Assembly (NCBI GenBank): GCA_022842065.1
Contig: JALHQH010000019.1
Span: forward strand, 124,001 to 188,000
Reading direction: 5' to 3'
Source: Caldilineaceae bacterium
GTDB lineage: Bacteria > Chloroflexota > Anaerolineae > Caldilineales > Caldilineaceae
Length of the DNA stretch: 64,000 bases
Both the position numbers and the translations under genes were made by a program. Of the stretch, positions 1 to 8,969 are shown piece after piece; position 1 is the first letter of the stretch, and the number at the start of each line of letters is the position of its first letter. Below the pieces are notes generated by a model. It worked only from the letters and a program-made list of their open reading frames with translations, had not been told where the DNA came from and ran no database searches.

Positions 1-404
1 AGCGCCTGATTGGCGGGCATGCCGTCAAGCAGCCCGCTCAGTAGATGGACATTCCGCGCGTTGGCCTTATAGGTGGCATCAAAGATGTCACCCAACACCG
101 GCACCACCCCCACGGCGGCCTCGATCCCAATATTGAGTACCATGCGCGTGAGCACTGCCCTGGGCGCGCCCAAGCGGACGGCTTGTAACACAATGTAACT
201 CGACAAGAGCATCCCAGCCATATCCCCCAAGCCAGGAATCAGACCGATCAACGGGTCAAGCCCAATGCGATAGTTAAGGAACGGAATGCGGATCGAATTG
301 TCAAGCAGCCACGCCAACTGATTGACCTGTTTGAGCGCGGCCTGTTGACGTTGGCCGGCACCGGCACGGCGCCGCGAGCGGGTACGACTAAGCTTTGTTG
401 TCAT
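1..404 (-). CDS. DUF4112 domain protein (partial, C-terminus outside window)
   Basis: The reading frame starts at the ATG at 404 and runs off the left edge of the window. The visible 134 residues begin with a basic tail (many Arg/Lys in the first 20 residues), then carry the family hallmark of DUF4112: LDNSIRIPF followed by GLDPLIGLIPGLGD, then a hydrophobic stretch and a second GVVPVLGDIFD loop. The family is made of small membrane-associated proteins of unknown function. The two short glycine-rich segments flank a probable membrane helix (LLSSYIVLQAV). The gene is transcribed away from the rest of the window and nothing nearby suggests a role. Family assignment is firm; function is unknown. 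Confidence 0.75.
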   Translation of the reverse strand, partial: MTTKLSRTRSRRRAGAGQRQQAALKQVNQLAWLLDNSIRIPFLNYRIGLDPLIGLIPGLGDMAGMLLSSYIVLQAVRLGAPRAVLTRMVLNIGIEAAVGVVPVLGDIFDATYKANARNVHLLSGLLDGMPANQA

Positions 405-549
405 GATAATGCCTTCTGTTAAACGATGTGGCGTTGCCTGCAACCCACACAGTCTGAAGATAATGAGGTAACGATCATAACCGCGGAGCGATCATTACAC
501 CCTTGGCCTGGATATAGGCACATGATAGAGCTTGTGCTCTAGACTTACA

Positions 550-912
550 TTACACATCCACCGCATGGGCTTTCAAATCTGCCAGCGCGACAAATTCCAA
601 AGCCGAAATATGGGTTCCCGCCAGCTTTACCCCTGGTGCAACGCCTGCGTCCAGCGCTTCCTGCCACCGGGCAGCGCAGAGGCACCAACAATCTCCCGGC
701 TGTAAACCTGGGAAAAGATATTCTGGCCGCGGCGTGAGCAGATCATTGCCTTGGTCACGCGAAAAGGCCAAAAATTCAGCCGTCACCTGGGCGCAGATCA
801 CATGTAACCCCTCATCATCAGCCCCCGTGCGACAGATCCCATCGCGATAGAAGCCGGTCATCGGGTCCGTACAACAACTTTCCAATTCAGTGCCCAGTAC
901 ATTCTGTGGCAT
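550..912 (-). CDS. DUF2237 family protein
   Basis: A 120-residue protein starting MPQNVLGTELE. It has the DUF2237 features: CCTDPMTGFYRDG near residue 15, HVICAQVTAEFL, a FSRDQGNDLLTPRPEY segment and GDCWCLCAARW followed by a C-terminal GTHISALEFV. The family is common, small and cytosolic, with conserved cysteines; its biochemical role is not established. The frame stays open upstream to 1119, but that extension is encoded by an 8-bp tandem repeat and translates to a meaningless Tyr-Arg-Cys-Thr-Asp-Val-Pro-Met-type repeat, so the ATG at 912, where homology begins, is chosen. No strong Shine-Dalgarno is visible. It is not obviously in an operon. Confidence 0.8.
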   Translation of the reverse strand: MPQNVLGTELESCCTDPMTGFYRDGICRTGADDEGLHVICAQVTAEFLAFSRDQGNDLLTPRPEYLFPGLQPGDCWCLCAARWQEALDAGVAPGVKLAGTHISALEFVALADLKAHAVDV

Positions 913-952
913 AAAGTCAAATTCCTCTGCTAAGTGTTGGGGGGTAGATTGG

Positions 953-1050
953 TAGAGCGGTACATCGGTACATCGGTACATCGGTACATCGGTACATCGG
1001 TACATCGGTACATCGGTACATCGGTACATCGGTAGAGCGGTACATCGGTA
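953..1050. repeat. 8-bp tandem repeat array (tacatcgg)
   Basis: About twelve consecutive octamers. Ten read tacatcgg (961-1032 without interruption, then 1041-1048). Two variant units, tagagcgg, lie at 953-960 and 1033-1040. Since 8 is not a multiple of 3, copy number changes would shift any frame crossing it. It sits directly upstream of the DUF2237 start codon, so it may affect that gene's 5' leader. The same octamer flavour (ta-n-atcgg) recurs at 28779-28838 and 44511-44645. Confidence 0.9.
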
Positions 1051-1075
1051 ACCTTCTTGGCTCAACCGGAATTCA

Positions 1076-1235
1076 GGGGGTTGCCATCCCGCCCCACCGT
1101 CAACGCGCCCAATGGGCACCCGGGCTACCCAACAACGCCGGGTTTATCCGGCTAAGGGAGCCGGGTTTATCCGGCTAAGGGAGCCGGGTTTACCCGGCGT
1201 TGTTAGGTAGCCCTGCGGCTTTAGCCCAGGGCGAT
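1076..1235. repeat. Dispersed palindromic element, copy A (expanded core)
   Basis: The outer parts (gggcgatcc-type left flank, gggctaaagc, gggcgcg, gatggcaaccccc) match the element at 19733-19866 in the reverse orientation. Both have a central stem built from acaacgccg and cggcgttgt. In this copy the core is enlarged by two tandem 23-bp units (1138-1160 and 1161-1183, ccgggtttatccggctaagg + gag). It lies between the DUF2237 gene and ogt. No coding content is seen in it or in the remaining 70 bp before ogt. Confidence 0.7.
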
Positions 1236-1304
1236 CTTGTCAACCCCCTAAGATCCCATTGAACCACCTTCTTTACCGATGTACTGATCTACCTACTTAC
1301 CCAC

Positions 1305-1811
1305 TCACACCAAAAAATAACCTTCATGGCGCAACAACCATTCCTTGCGCCAGAGGCCGCCACCATAACCGGTCAAGCTGCCATTGCTGCCGATAATGCG
1401 ATGACAGGGGGCAATGATCGAGATCGGGTTTTGTCCATTTGCGGCACCGACCGCACGCACGGCCTTTGGATTACCCAAAGCATTGGCAATGGCTTGGTAA
1501 GAGGTTGTCTCGCCATAAGGGACGGTTAGTAATGCCTGCCAGACTCGTTGCTGAAAGGTGGTCCCCTGAAAAGCGAGCGGCAAATCAAACAGTCGCCGCC
1601 GCTGGGCAAAGTATTCGTCCAATTGTTGCAACACTTGATCAAGCAGGGCACTCTGCGCCGCGGCCTGGCGCGGGGCGGCCACAAAGTAGAGTGCGGTCAA
1701 CGCGTCGGCGGTAGCACCGACCTCAATCAAGCCGACAGGCGATTGATAGTAGGCAAAGTGGGTCGCACCGGTGGCCCGTTGATAAAGCGAAGAGGTTGCT
1801 TCAGCGGTCAT
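1305..1811 (-). CDS. ogt: Methylated-DNA-[protein]-cysteine S-methyltransferase (Ogt/MGMT)
   Basis: A 168-residue suicide repair enzyme that transfers alkyl groups from O6-alkylguanine (and O4-alkylthymine) to its own cysteine. The DNA-binding helix region [21 protein letters not shown] and the active-site motif [18 protein letters not shown] are complete; the acceptor is the Cys of PCHR near residue 139. The N-terminal 80 residues match the usual Ogt ribonuclease-like domain, with no Ada-type zinc domain. It starts 3 bp after the stop codon of the upstream GNAT gene, so the two are very likely co-transcribed. Length is typical for Ogt. Confidence 0.93.
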   Translation of the reverse strand: MTAEATSSLYQRATGATHFAYYQSPVGLIEVGATADALTALYFVAAPRQAAAQSALLDQVLQQLDEYFAQRRRLFDLPLAFQGTTFQQRVWQALLTVPYGETTSYQAIANALGNPKAVRAVGAANGQNPISIIAPCHRIIGSNGSLTGYGGGLWRKEWLLRHEGYFLV

Positions 1812-1814
1812 TGT

Positions 1815-2111
1815 TTACCTTTGCGCCAGCAGCGCTTGATATGTCGGATGTTCAGCAATATAACGCGCAACAAACGGGCAGAGGGGCACCACCGTTAACC
1901 CGTTAGCTTTGACATAGGCCAGCGCACTTTCCACTACCTGGCCGGCAAGGCCGCGACCACGGTAGGCGGCCGGCGTTTCCGTATGGGTAAAATAAAGCGT
2001 ATCCCCTTCCCGCTCATACTCGGCCACGGCGATTTGCCCACCCAGATCCGCCTCGAAGCGTTCGGCGGCTTCATTATGTACAACCGTTACCTTCATTGTC
2101 TGTTCAGCCAC
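1815..2111 (-). CDS. Small GNAT-type N-acetyltransferase (YjdJ-like)
   Basis: A 98-residue minimal acetyltransferase of the Acetyltransf_CG type. The acetyl-CoA pyrophosphate-binding turn is visible as AYRGRGLAGQVVESAL (residues 48-63), preceded by the strand LYFTHTETP and followed by VPLCPFVARYIAEHP, the typical end of the family. These short proteins lack the first strands of full GNATs and their substrates are mostly unknown. Coupled closely to ogt downstream (3-bp gap), which suggests co-expression but not a shared reaction. Confidence 0.85.
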   Translation of the reverse strand: MAEQTMKVTVVHNEAAERFEADLGGQIAVAEYEREGDTLYFTHTETPAAYRGRGLAGQVVESALAYVKANGLTVVPLCPFVARYIAEHPTYQALLAQR

Positions 2112-2203
2112 GTTGCCTCATCCTATCTAAATTACAATCCTGATTGGCCAGCACGCATAAGTAGTAAAGTGTATTACAGCACAACTCTTGTGCAAGTAAG
2201 AGG

Positions 2204-2998
2204 CTATCCAAAGCGAGTAGTCGATGGCAGCGGTGGCCGGGCAACGACGGCAAAGACACGGTGCTCGATCTGCAAAAGCGGGGCCGGATGCATATGTTGC
2301 AGCAAACTGGTTAAGCCCTGGTCAAACGCTTCGACCCGTTCCGGCGGTAAACTGGCTCCCACCCCCGCGCTGGCCCGAATGCGGCCCCGCCACGCGGCAT
2401 GACTATAGGCGACATGCAGATCATAGGAGAAGCTCTCGATCGCGCGGTAGCCGGCTTCGCCCAGATCGCGCAGCCACTGGCCATAGAGTCCGGTGCCACC
2501 GCCCAACTGCCAATTTGGATTATAGGCTTGAATCAGCGCCTCTGTCCCCGCCACCACATTGCCGGCCAGTGGTAACCAATCAAAGTGCGCAATCACTAAA
2601 TAGCCGTCCGGGCATAGGATACGCGCCAGTTCACGCGCCGCCGCCGGTCGATCAAACCAATGCCAACATTGACCGGCACTCACGACATCGGCCCAGGCGT
2701 CAGGCAACTCGGTCTGCTCGGCCCGGCCAACGCGGTAATCGACGGTTAGCCCTTCGTCCTTGGTCAACTGTTGAGCTTGGTCGAGCAAGCTGTGCGCAGG
2801 GTCAATGCCAATCACCTGACAGCCACGCGCCGCAAACCCACGCGCCAATGTGCCGGTACCTGTGCCCACGTCAACGACCTGTTGTCCCGGCTCGCCAATC
2901 CCCCAATGCGACAGACGATCGAAGAGCGAAGGTGGAAAGCCGGCACGGTGCTTGCTATAATCAACAGCAGTCAAACCAAAATCGACAGCGGAGGACAT
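2204..2998 (-). CDS. Class I SAM-dependent methyltransferase
   Basis: A 264-residue protein with a Methyltransf_11-type fold. Motif I is VVDVGTGTGTLARGFA (near residue 40), the acidic residue after strand 2 is in VIGIDPA, and the post-motif segment WADVVSAGQCWHWFD resembles the UbiE/Tam-like branch in which a WHWF element follows strand 4. The C-terminal third is poorly conserved and probably forms the substrate cap. The frame is open further upstream, but the ATG at 2998 is preceded by GGAGCC and begins the homologous region (MSSAVDFG). Substrate cannot be deduced. The gene is divergent from the glycosyltransferase gene at 3142. Confidence 0.85.
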   Translation of the reverse strand: MSSAVDFGLTAVDYSKHRAGFPPSLFDRLSHWGIGEPGQQVVDVGTGTGTLARGFAARGCQVIGIDPAHSLLDQAQQLTKDEGLTVDYRVGRAEQTELPDAWADVVSAGQCWHWFDRPAAARELARILCPDGYLVIAHFDWLPLAGNVVAGTEALIQAYNPNWQLGGGTGLYGQWLRDLGEAGYRAIESFSYDLHVAYSHAAWRGRIRASAGVGASLPPERVEAFDQGLTSLLQHMHPAPLLQIEHRVFAVVARPPLPSTTRFG

Positions 2999-3141
2999 GG
3001 GTAAGGCTCCTTTGTGGGTGATGTTTGCCAGGCCGGTATATAAGATCACCCATTGTACAGAAATCAGCAATGCAGCACAAAAATGCAGAATTCGCGCGGC
3101 TCGTTTGGTGTGCGCAGGGGAGACGTGATAGCATCAGTGTT

Positions 3142-5676
3142 ATGCAAGCAATCAATCTCCAACCTACAACCTGGCAAAGACTGTTATGCTTAAGTGGGCT
3201 GCTCGTTGGCTTTGCCTTGCGGCTCTTTCACCTGGGCAGCGCATCGCTCTGGTATGACGAAACGGTCAGTGTCGTGCTGGCCCGCAAAGCGCTACCGGCC
3301 CTGATCGCCCACACCGCGGGGGATATCCATCCGCCCGGTTACTACCTGTTGTTGCACGGGTGGCAATGGCTGGTCCAGCCGACCCTGGCCCACGGGCTGG
3401 AATTTCTCTTTGCCTGGCCCAGCCTCTTTTTTGGGCTGCTGATCGTTGCCTTGCTCTTTGCCCTGGGACGCAAATTGCTCGATCCAACGACAGCGCTCAT
3501 CGGCCTCTGGTTGGCAGCCATCAATCCGTTTCACATCTGGTACAGCCAAGAAGTACGCATGTATACGCTCGGTGCGTGGCTTGGTCTGCTCTGTCTGTGG
3601 GCCGTGCTCAAATGGTGTGAGCAACAACGCGCTGTGCATTGGGGTGGCCGCTGGTTAGCGCTCTATGCCGTCGCCGGCGCGTTAGGTCTCTATAGCCTCT
3701 ACTACTTTCTCTTTGTCATCATTACGCTTAACGTGATGGTGCTCTGCAACCTGGGGCTTGCCCGTCAGCACCGCGGCCAACCATTTTTGCGGGGTTTTGG
3801 ACAGTGGCTATTGGCCCAGGTTGCCCTGCTGATCCTCTGGTCGCCCTGGTTAGGCATCTTCTGGCGACAAGCGACTGATCCCCCCGTGCCGCCGTGGCGC
3901 GTGGCTTGGGGCACTTTCGCAGAACTCAGCGCGGCGCTCAGCGAAAGTGTCAGCGCGCTGCTGATGGGGCAGAGCGCCCCCAATCCTGGCAGTACACGCT
4001 GGCTGCTGGTCGTCGGCAGTTTGTTGTTGCTCGCTGCTCTTGGCTATGCGAATAAAAAATCGCAACGCCCAGGGTTTAGCCTCCTTTGCTGTTATACTTT
4101 TCTGCCGTTGGCCCTGCTCTATCTCATTACCTACTTTGTGACGCCCCTTTACCATGTGCGCTATCTTTTCACCTATGCGCCCCCTTTTCTGCTCCTGGTC
4201 GCTGCCGCGATGACCGCAGTTGGGCGCCGCCATCGGGCTTTGGGTGCCGTGGGCTTGCTGGCCCTCCTGGCGGTTAATGGCTTGAGCCTGCAACGCTTCT
4301 GGTTTGACGCTCGCTACCAAAGCGATGATCACCGCGCCGCGGTTGCGCAACTGGCACAGGCCTGGCGGCCCGGCGATCTGATCTTGGTGAATGCCGGTTG
4401 GGTTTACACAGCGTTGGAAACTTACTGGCCGACAGTACCGGTGGGCGTTGACGCTGCGCTACCGCCACCGCTCGCCAAAGTGGCACGCCTGCATGACTAC
4501 GCGCAAGAAGTAGCCGCCATGCCAAGCGCACCTAACCAGCAGCCCGTGGTTGTGCGCAGCGGCTCAATTAATGGCCCGGCAACACTCGGTTGGGGTGATC
4601 CGCAAAGTGATTTTTTTGCCATTGATTCCTTGACCACCGCCGCCGCACTCTTAACGCTTAGTCAACACTATGGCCGCCTTTGGCACTACCGGCTCTACGA
4701 TACAGTCAGCGATCCCAAAGGGCAGATCCGCACCTGGCTAGAGACCAATGGCGAACAACAGTTAGATCAGGCAATGCCCGGCCGTGACTATCTGGCGCTC
4801 CAACTCTATCGCACAAAATCAGCGGCCACGGTCGCGCCGGTGCCGCTGCCCGTTGCGAATGGCCAAGCGATCTTCGGGGACACGCTACAATTGACAGCAG
4901 CAGCGATCAGCCCGCAGCCCATTGCGGCGGGCAGCACCCTTTACCTGCAAAGCCACTGGGTACGCCTGCCAACCACAACACCGCTGCCCCCCATCGTCAG
5001 CGTTAGTCTGCGGCTGTCTGATGATCAGGGGCTGCTCCTAGCCCAGCAGGATGAGACGCCACTTCAGCCGCCAAGCGCGTGGCCGCTGCACCAGCCCACC
5101 GCCTGGGGCTTAGCGCTCCCCCTGCCCAGTGCAACGCCGCCGGGCACCTATCAATTGCAACTGGTGGTCTATGCGCAGGCGACAGGGCAGCCGCTCCTGC
5201 TGGGACAGGGGGCGAGCAGCCTGACCGTGGGTGAAATCGAGGTGATCAACGCCACTACAGTGCCAGAGATCAAACAGCGCCTGGCCCGCTTTGACTATAT
5301 CGACCTGGTCCAAGTTAATCTACCAGCGGCGACCACGGTGGCGGCTGGGCTGCGGGTAACCCTCTTCTGGCTACCTCAGCCGAATGCGTACCGTGACACC
5401 TATCTTGCCCGCTTGCTGTTGCGTGATCGCAATGGCAACCTGGTGCAAGCGTGGACGGATGCCTTGGGCGGCTGGCGCTATCCCAGCGGCACATGGCCCC
5501 CGTCACAGCCCGTACGTCACGATCAGCAGTTGGCATTGGACCCCACAATCCCCCCAGGTTCGTATACCGTAACCTTGCAAGTCCAGCGCCAAAGCGATGG
5601 GACGCACTTACCAGCCGTGAGCGGTTGGTGGCAGCAGACGGCAGAATTAGTGTTAGGGACGGTGGCAGTGGAGTAG
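3142..5676 (+). CDS. GT39/PMT-like polytopic glycosyltransferase with C-terminal beta-rich domain
   Basis: An 844-residue membrane protein. The first helix (residues 12-28) is followed by LWYDETVSVVLARKALP, whose Asp-Glu pair matches the catalytic acidic motif in the first extracytoplasmic loop of dolichyl/polyprenyl-phosphate-sugar transferases. Next come GDIHPPGYYLLLHGW and NPFHIWYSQEVRMYTL, both typical of the ArnT/PMT/GT39 group. About ten further hydrophobic segments extend to residue 410. The remaining 430 residues are soluble and beta-rich, with Pro/Thr-rich strands, and may bind carbohydrate or the acceptor outside the cell. The likely role is transfer of a lipid-linked sugar to a surface protein or glycolipid. 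Start at 3142 is chosen because the hydrophobic domain begins shortly after; the frame is open from 3025. Confidence 0.8.
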   Translation: MQAINLQPTTWQRLLCLSGLLVGFALRLFHLGSASLWYDETVSVVLARKALPALIAHTAGDIHPPGYYLLLHGWQWLVQPTLAHGLEFLFAWPSLFFGLLIVALLFALGRKLLDPTTALIGLWLAAINPFHIWYSQEVRMYTLGAWLGLLCLWAVLKWCEQQRAVHWGGRWLALYAVAGALGLYSLYYFLFVIITLNVMVLCNLGLARQHRGQPFLRGFGQWLLAQVALLILWSPWLGIFWRQATDPPVPPWRVAWGTFAELSAALSESVSALLMGQSAPNPGSTRWLLVVGSLLLLAALGYANKKSQRPGFSLLCCYTFLPLALLYLITYFVTPLYHVRYLFTYAPPFLLLVAAAMTAVGRRHRALGAVGLLALLAVNGLSLQRFWFDARYQSDDHRAAVAQLAQAWRPGDLILVNAGWVYTALETYWPTVPVGVDAALPPPLAKVARLHDYAQEVAAMPSAPNQQPVVVRSGSINGPATLGWGDPQSDFFAIDSLTTAAALLTLSQHYGRLWHYRLYDTVSDPKGQIRTWLETNGEQQLDQAMPGRDYLALQLYRTKSAATVAPVPLPVANGQAIFGDTLQLTAAAISPQPIAAGSTLYLQSHWVRLPTTTPLPPIVSVSLRLSDDQGLLLAQQDETPLQPPSAWPLHQPTAWGLALPLPSATPPGTYQLQLVVYAQATGQPLLLGQGASSLTVGEIEVINATTVPEIKQRLARFDYIDLVQVNLPAATTVAAGLRVTLFWLPQPNAYRDTYLARLLLRDRNGNLVQAWTDALGGWRYPSGTWPPSQPVRHDQQLALDPTIPPGSYTVTLQVQRQSDGTHLPAVSGWWQQTAELVLGTVAVE

Positions 5677-5697
5677 GTTGGTGGACAAACGGCTACC

Positions 5698-5824
5698 TAC
5701 AGTGTAACTTAACTTTCGATAGTTATTGTGCTCAGTGGGGATCGTTAGATCGCCGGTGGTAGTCCGGGATTTGTCAATCCCGGACGAGCGATAAACCCAT
5801 CATTACTTATTTCACAAAACACTA
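5698..5824. mobile_element. MITE-like inverted-repeat element (TAGT family) abutting a stop codon
   Basis: Read from the right end on the minus strand it begins tagtgttttgtgaaataag, the same terminus seen at 23907 and 43435. The interior holds a hairpin at 5762-5785 (stem gtccgggatt, loop tgtc). The left terminus is degenerate (tacagtgtaacttaac near 5698), so that boundary is uncertain. The first three bases on the minus strand (5824-5822) are the TAG stop codon of the neighbouring secreted protein. No coding capacity. Confidence 0.6.
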
Positions 5825-7801
5825 ACGCGCCACAAGGGGGAGAAAGATTTGTTCTGTGGCGCAAAAGAGACTCAGCGCAAGTGAGCGCGTTTGGCGGCTT
5901 TGCGCATCGAAAAAGGTCAGTTGCAAGGTGGCGCGGCTGCGCGTTTCGGTCACAGCGGCCGGAAAAAAGGTTAAAACCATGGTGGTTGGCAGCACATTTG
6001 GTGATGACGCCGTGACCCATCCTACCGCAGAGGGCCACTCAATGCCGGCGGCACTGGCTTGCAGTGGCACCGGCCCAGCCGCGTTGCCGGTGGCAGCCAC
6101 AATCTGCGCTGCAAAGGTCTGCCCACTAGGGCCGGTCAGGGTGATACTTTGCGCTTGCGGGGCACTGTCGGCGTCGCAGGACGAAGTGACATAACTGAGC
6201 AGTTCAGGATTGGTGCGCAAGCCTTCGCGCACGGTCGCCGTTACCCCAACCGTCAACGGCAGGTCGAGCACCTGATCGTTACTCGAATTAATGGCAAGCG
6301 TTGCGGTATAGACACCAGCCGGCAAGTTACGCGGATCGAAGGTTACGGTCACGGTCGCCGGCGTCACCCCACTGCTTGGGCTGACCGCCAGCCAGGGTAG
6401 ATTGCCGACCACATGCGCCGCGAAGGAGATCGCACCAGGGGCACCGCTACTCGTGTTGGTCAGATTAAAACTGATCGATGAAGGGTCGGCACCGGAGGAA
6501 AGCGACTGGACGAGTTGTGTAGCCGAAGTAGCCAGTTGAGGCGTCGCCACCACCCCATTCCGGTCAAGATTCGCCAGATGAATTGTACGGCTATCACTGA
6601 AGGCAGTCAGCACATTGTTAACCATCTGAGTGCCATTACTCTCTGGATCGGTATAAACGCGGACATTGTTATTGCGCATGATCGTCACTTCAGCGCGGCC
6701 ATCACCATCGGTATCGCCGGCTGCGCCCCCCAGATAGCCGTTATCAACATCAAGGCGATGCTCGAATACAGGCAAAGTATCAGTGCCGGCGTTTAACATA
6801 AAGAGATGAGGCTGAGTCACCAGATTGGTCGGGACGGTTCGCAGGAAAAAGAGTTCATCATCCCCATTGTTGTTGATATCGCCGGCAAAGAGCAAACGGG
6901 GAATGGGAACATACAATGCACTATAACCATCACTAAAATTGGCGGGATCGCCCGGATTATAATAAAAGCTCCAAAAGGTCGCACCACTGCCGGCAGAACG
7001 GATCAGTAACAACTCCTGCAAAGAGCCCGGCACCCACTGCGCCACAATGCCATCCTGCCAGGGGCGTGCCCCACTTTCAAGGTCAAGGATTTTAAGCTGC
7101 TTCAGGCCGCTGATCAAATAAACGCGTGTAAAACCATCGCGATCAACAAGGACGATCTCTTCACCGGCGCTGTTATCCAAATCACCCAAGGCGAGGCGAT
7201 CCCACTCATTACCAAAGTCAACAAAGTCAATTTCTACCTGCCAGTCGCTGCCATCACTGCTGCCGGCTGTTTGCTGCAAGATCAGCAGGCGACTTAAATC
7301 ATCTGGATCCAGCCGATCAGCCGGGTTGAGCGCCAGCACATAGGCAATCTCATTCCCAGCAATCGTGGGCACTAGGTCACCGGCACTGACAAGCAAGGGT
7401 GCGCCTGGAAGTTGGGTCTCATAGAGGATCCCCCAGGGAATGCCATTGATCACGCGCGTGGCGTCAATACGGCCGCTGGCAATTACCGGATCATAAATCG
7501 TGAGCCGGCCACTTGTGCTGTCGCCGCCCACAGCCACAATTTCGGCATCGCCATCACCGTTGAAATCCGCCAGAGCAAAATCACGCCACCCGCCAACCGG
7601 GCTGACCCACTGCACGGCCTGCTGTCCAGTCGTCACCTGTGGTTCGAGCGCGCGGATAAAACCCGCTGTATCCAGATAGACAATCTCTTCATCAATGTTG
7701 GTGCTCTGCGCCCGTGCCGGGAGGATGCGCTCGCCCTGTCCAAGCAAACAGACAAGTAGCAACAAGCACCCTATCCGTCGTTGTAGCCCCATTTTACCCA
7801 T
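5822..7801 (-). CDS. Secreted FG-GAP/VCBS repeat protein with Ig-like C-terminal domains
   Basis: A 659-residue exported protein. After the signal peptide (basic MGKMGLQRRIG, hydrophobic core, cleavage probably after ARA) it has calcium-binding FG-GAP/VCBS-type loops: DFNGDGDAEIVAVGG, DLDNSAGEEIVLVD, GDINNNGDDELFFL and GDTDGDGRAEVTIM, likely forming a beta-propeller (residues 60-400). Two BACON/Ig-like domains follow (LPWLAVSPSSGVTP; WVTASSPNVLP). The protein ends in IFLPLVAR. The role is probably adhesion or surface polysaccharide binding, but no ligand can be named. A TTG two codons earlier could also start it; ATG at 7801 has AAGG about 10 bases upstream. The TAG stop is shared with the end of the inverted-repeat element at 5698-5824. 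Confidence 0.8.
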   Translation of the reverse strand: MGKMGLQRRIGCLLLLVCLLGQGERILPARAQSTNIDEEIVYLDTAGFIRALEPQVTTGQQAVQWVSPVGGWRDFALADFNGDGDAEIVAVGGDSTSGRLTIYDPVIASGRIDATRVINGIPWGILYETQLPGAPLLVSAGDLVPTIAGNEIAYVLALNPADRLDPDDLSRLLILQQTAGSSDGSDWQVEIDFVDFGNEWDRLALGDLDNSAGEEIVLVDRDGFTRVYLISGLKQLKILDLESGARPWQDGIVAQWVPGSLQELLLIRSAGSGATFWSFYYNPGDPANFSDGYSALYVPIPRLLFAGDINNNGDDELFFLRTVPTNLVTQPHLFMLNAGTDTLPVFEHRLDVDNGYLGGAAGDTDGDGRAEVTIMRNNNVRVYTDPESNGTQMVNNVLTAFSDSRTIHLANLDRNGVVATPQLATSATQLVQSLSSGADPSSISFNLTNTSSGAPGAISFAAHVVGNLPWLAVSPSSGVTPATVTVTFDPRNLPAGVYTATLAINSSNDQVLDLPLTVGVTATVREGLRTNPELLSYVTSSCDADSAPQAQSITLTGPSGQTFAAQIVAATGNAAGPVPLQASAAGIEWPSAVGWVTASSPNVLPTTMVLTFFPAAVTETRSRATLQLTFFDAQSRQTRSLALSLFCATEQIFLPLVAR

Positions 7802-7832
7802 TGACAATTCACCCTTAACAATTCACCATTTC

Positions 7833-8819
7833 TCAGGCCTTACCCAAAACCGCGGCCAAGATTGCCATGCGAATAAACATGCCATTCCGCATCTGCCGGA
7901 AGTAAGCGGCGCGGGGGTCATCGTCAACGGTATAGCTGATCTCGTTGACACGGGGCAAGGGGTGCATCACCACCATCTTTTCCTTGGCCTGCGCCATTAA
8001 CTCTTCGTCCACCACGTAGAGATCTTTGACCTGGTCATAGGCAGCTAGATCGGCAAAGCGCTCTTTCTGGACGCGCGTTACATAGAGCACATCCGTGCGG
8101 GCGATCACCTCGCGCACATCGGAACAGAGCGAGAAGCGATGGCCACTGCTACGCACCACATCGAGCACATCTTCCGGCATCTTGAGGCTATCCGGGCTAA
8201 CCAAGGCCAGTTCGACATCATAGTTGACCAGCAATTTGGTCAGGCTATGGACCGTGCGCCCATACTTGAGATCGCCCACCATCGCAATGCGCAACCCATC
8301 AATCCGATCCAACTCATTGCGGATCGTAAAGAGATCGAGCAACGCCTGGGTCGGATGTTCACCGACGCCATCGCCGGCATTAATAATCGGCTTCTGGGCA
8401 TAGTGAGCGGCGGTCGCCGCGGCACCCGCTTCGGGATGACGCAAGACGATCACATCGGCGTAACATTCTAACGTGCGCACGGTATCCGGCAGACTTTCGC
8501 CTTTGGTCACCGAGCTATATTGCACATTGTTGATCGGAATCACCTGGCCGCCCAAGCGTAACATCGCCGCCATAAAACTGGAACTGGTGCGGGTGCTCGG
8601 CTCGTAGAAGAGATTCGCTAAGATTTTCCCTTGGAGCAGATCGGCGCTACCAAAACGTTCGACCAACATCTGCATTTCGTGGGCTACCCCAAAAATATAA
8701 TCAAGATTGGTGCGATCAAATTGGCGCACACTGAGAATATCCTGCCCAAAAAAGCCATTGTTGACATGGTCAGCGGGCAGACTGCCGCCGGGGCGAGCAG
8801 GCGGGCTAGTAGGCATCAT
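7833..8819 (-). CDS. pyrB: Aspartate carbamoyltransferase catalytic chain
   Basis: 328 residues. Catalyses carbamoyl phosphate + L-aspartate to N-carbamoyl-L-aspartate, the first committed step of pyrimidine synthesis. The carbamoyl-phosphate site is [15 protein letters not shown]. The shared HPTQ motif ([13 protein letters not shown]) is intact, and the aspartate-side segments [10 protein letters not shown] and [11 protein letters not shown] are present. Start at the ATG at 8819, preceded by AAAGGAAG; upstream codons give an unrelated basic peptide. No pyrI regulatory chain is visible nearby, so the enzyme probably acts as an unregulated catalytic trimer. pyrC lies upstream on the same strand, separated by a palindromic element. 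Confidence 0.95.
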   Translation of the reverse strand: MMPTSPPARPGGSLPADHVNNGFFGQDILSVRQFDRTNLDYIFGVAHEMQMLVERFGSADLLQGKILANLFYEPSTRTSSSFMAAMLRLGGQVIPINNVQYSSVTKGESLPDTVRTLECYADVIVLRHPEAGAAATAAHYAQKPIINAGDGVGEHPTQALLDLFTIRNELDRIDGLRIAMVGDLKYGRTVHSLTKLLVNYDVELALVSPDSLKMPEDVLDVVRSSGHRFSLCSDVREVIARTDVLYVTRVQKERFADLAAYDQVKDLYVVDEELMAQAKEKMVVMHPLPRVNEISYTVDDDPRAAYFRQMRNGMFIRMAILAAVLGKA

Positions 8820-8887
8820 TTTTACACGCTTCCTTTTTGTTTTCGGATTGTAACTACAACCCCACCCGCGCCTAGCAGGCAACCGCG

Positions 8888-8960
8888 CCCCTGTTAAGGG
8901 AGGGAACCGTCACGTCGACATGGGTTCCTCCCCTTAACAGGGGGAGGTTAGGAGGGGGTA
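8888..8960. repeat. Palindromic intergenic element (cctccccttaac family)
   Basis: Arms of about 21 bp, cccctgttaagggagggaac at 8888 and its near-perfect complement ending at 8943, separated by 14 bp, then ggaggttaggaggggg. The same C-rich words (cctcctaacctcccc, ggggaggaa) occur in the larger elements at 31858-32072 and inside 43435-43602. It lies between pyrC and pyrB and could attenuate or stabilise the transcript; it has no T-tract. Confidence 0.65.
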
Positions 8961-8969
8961 ACCTGTTAA

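Noticed and set aside
953..1050. Possible CRISPR array
   Set aside because: The units are contiguous octamers with no spacers and no cas genes are nearby.
913..1119. N-terminal extension of the DUF2237 protein
   Set aside because: It is translated from the 8-bp repeat, gives a simple periodic peptide, and family homology starts at the ATG at 912.
2224..3021. Long plus-strand open frame opposite the methyltransferase
   Set aside because: The peptide is Arg/Pro/His-rich with no family features and is the complement of a clear methyltransferase.
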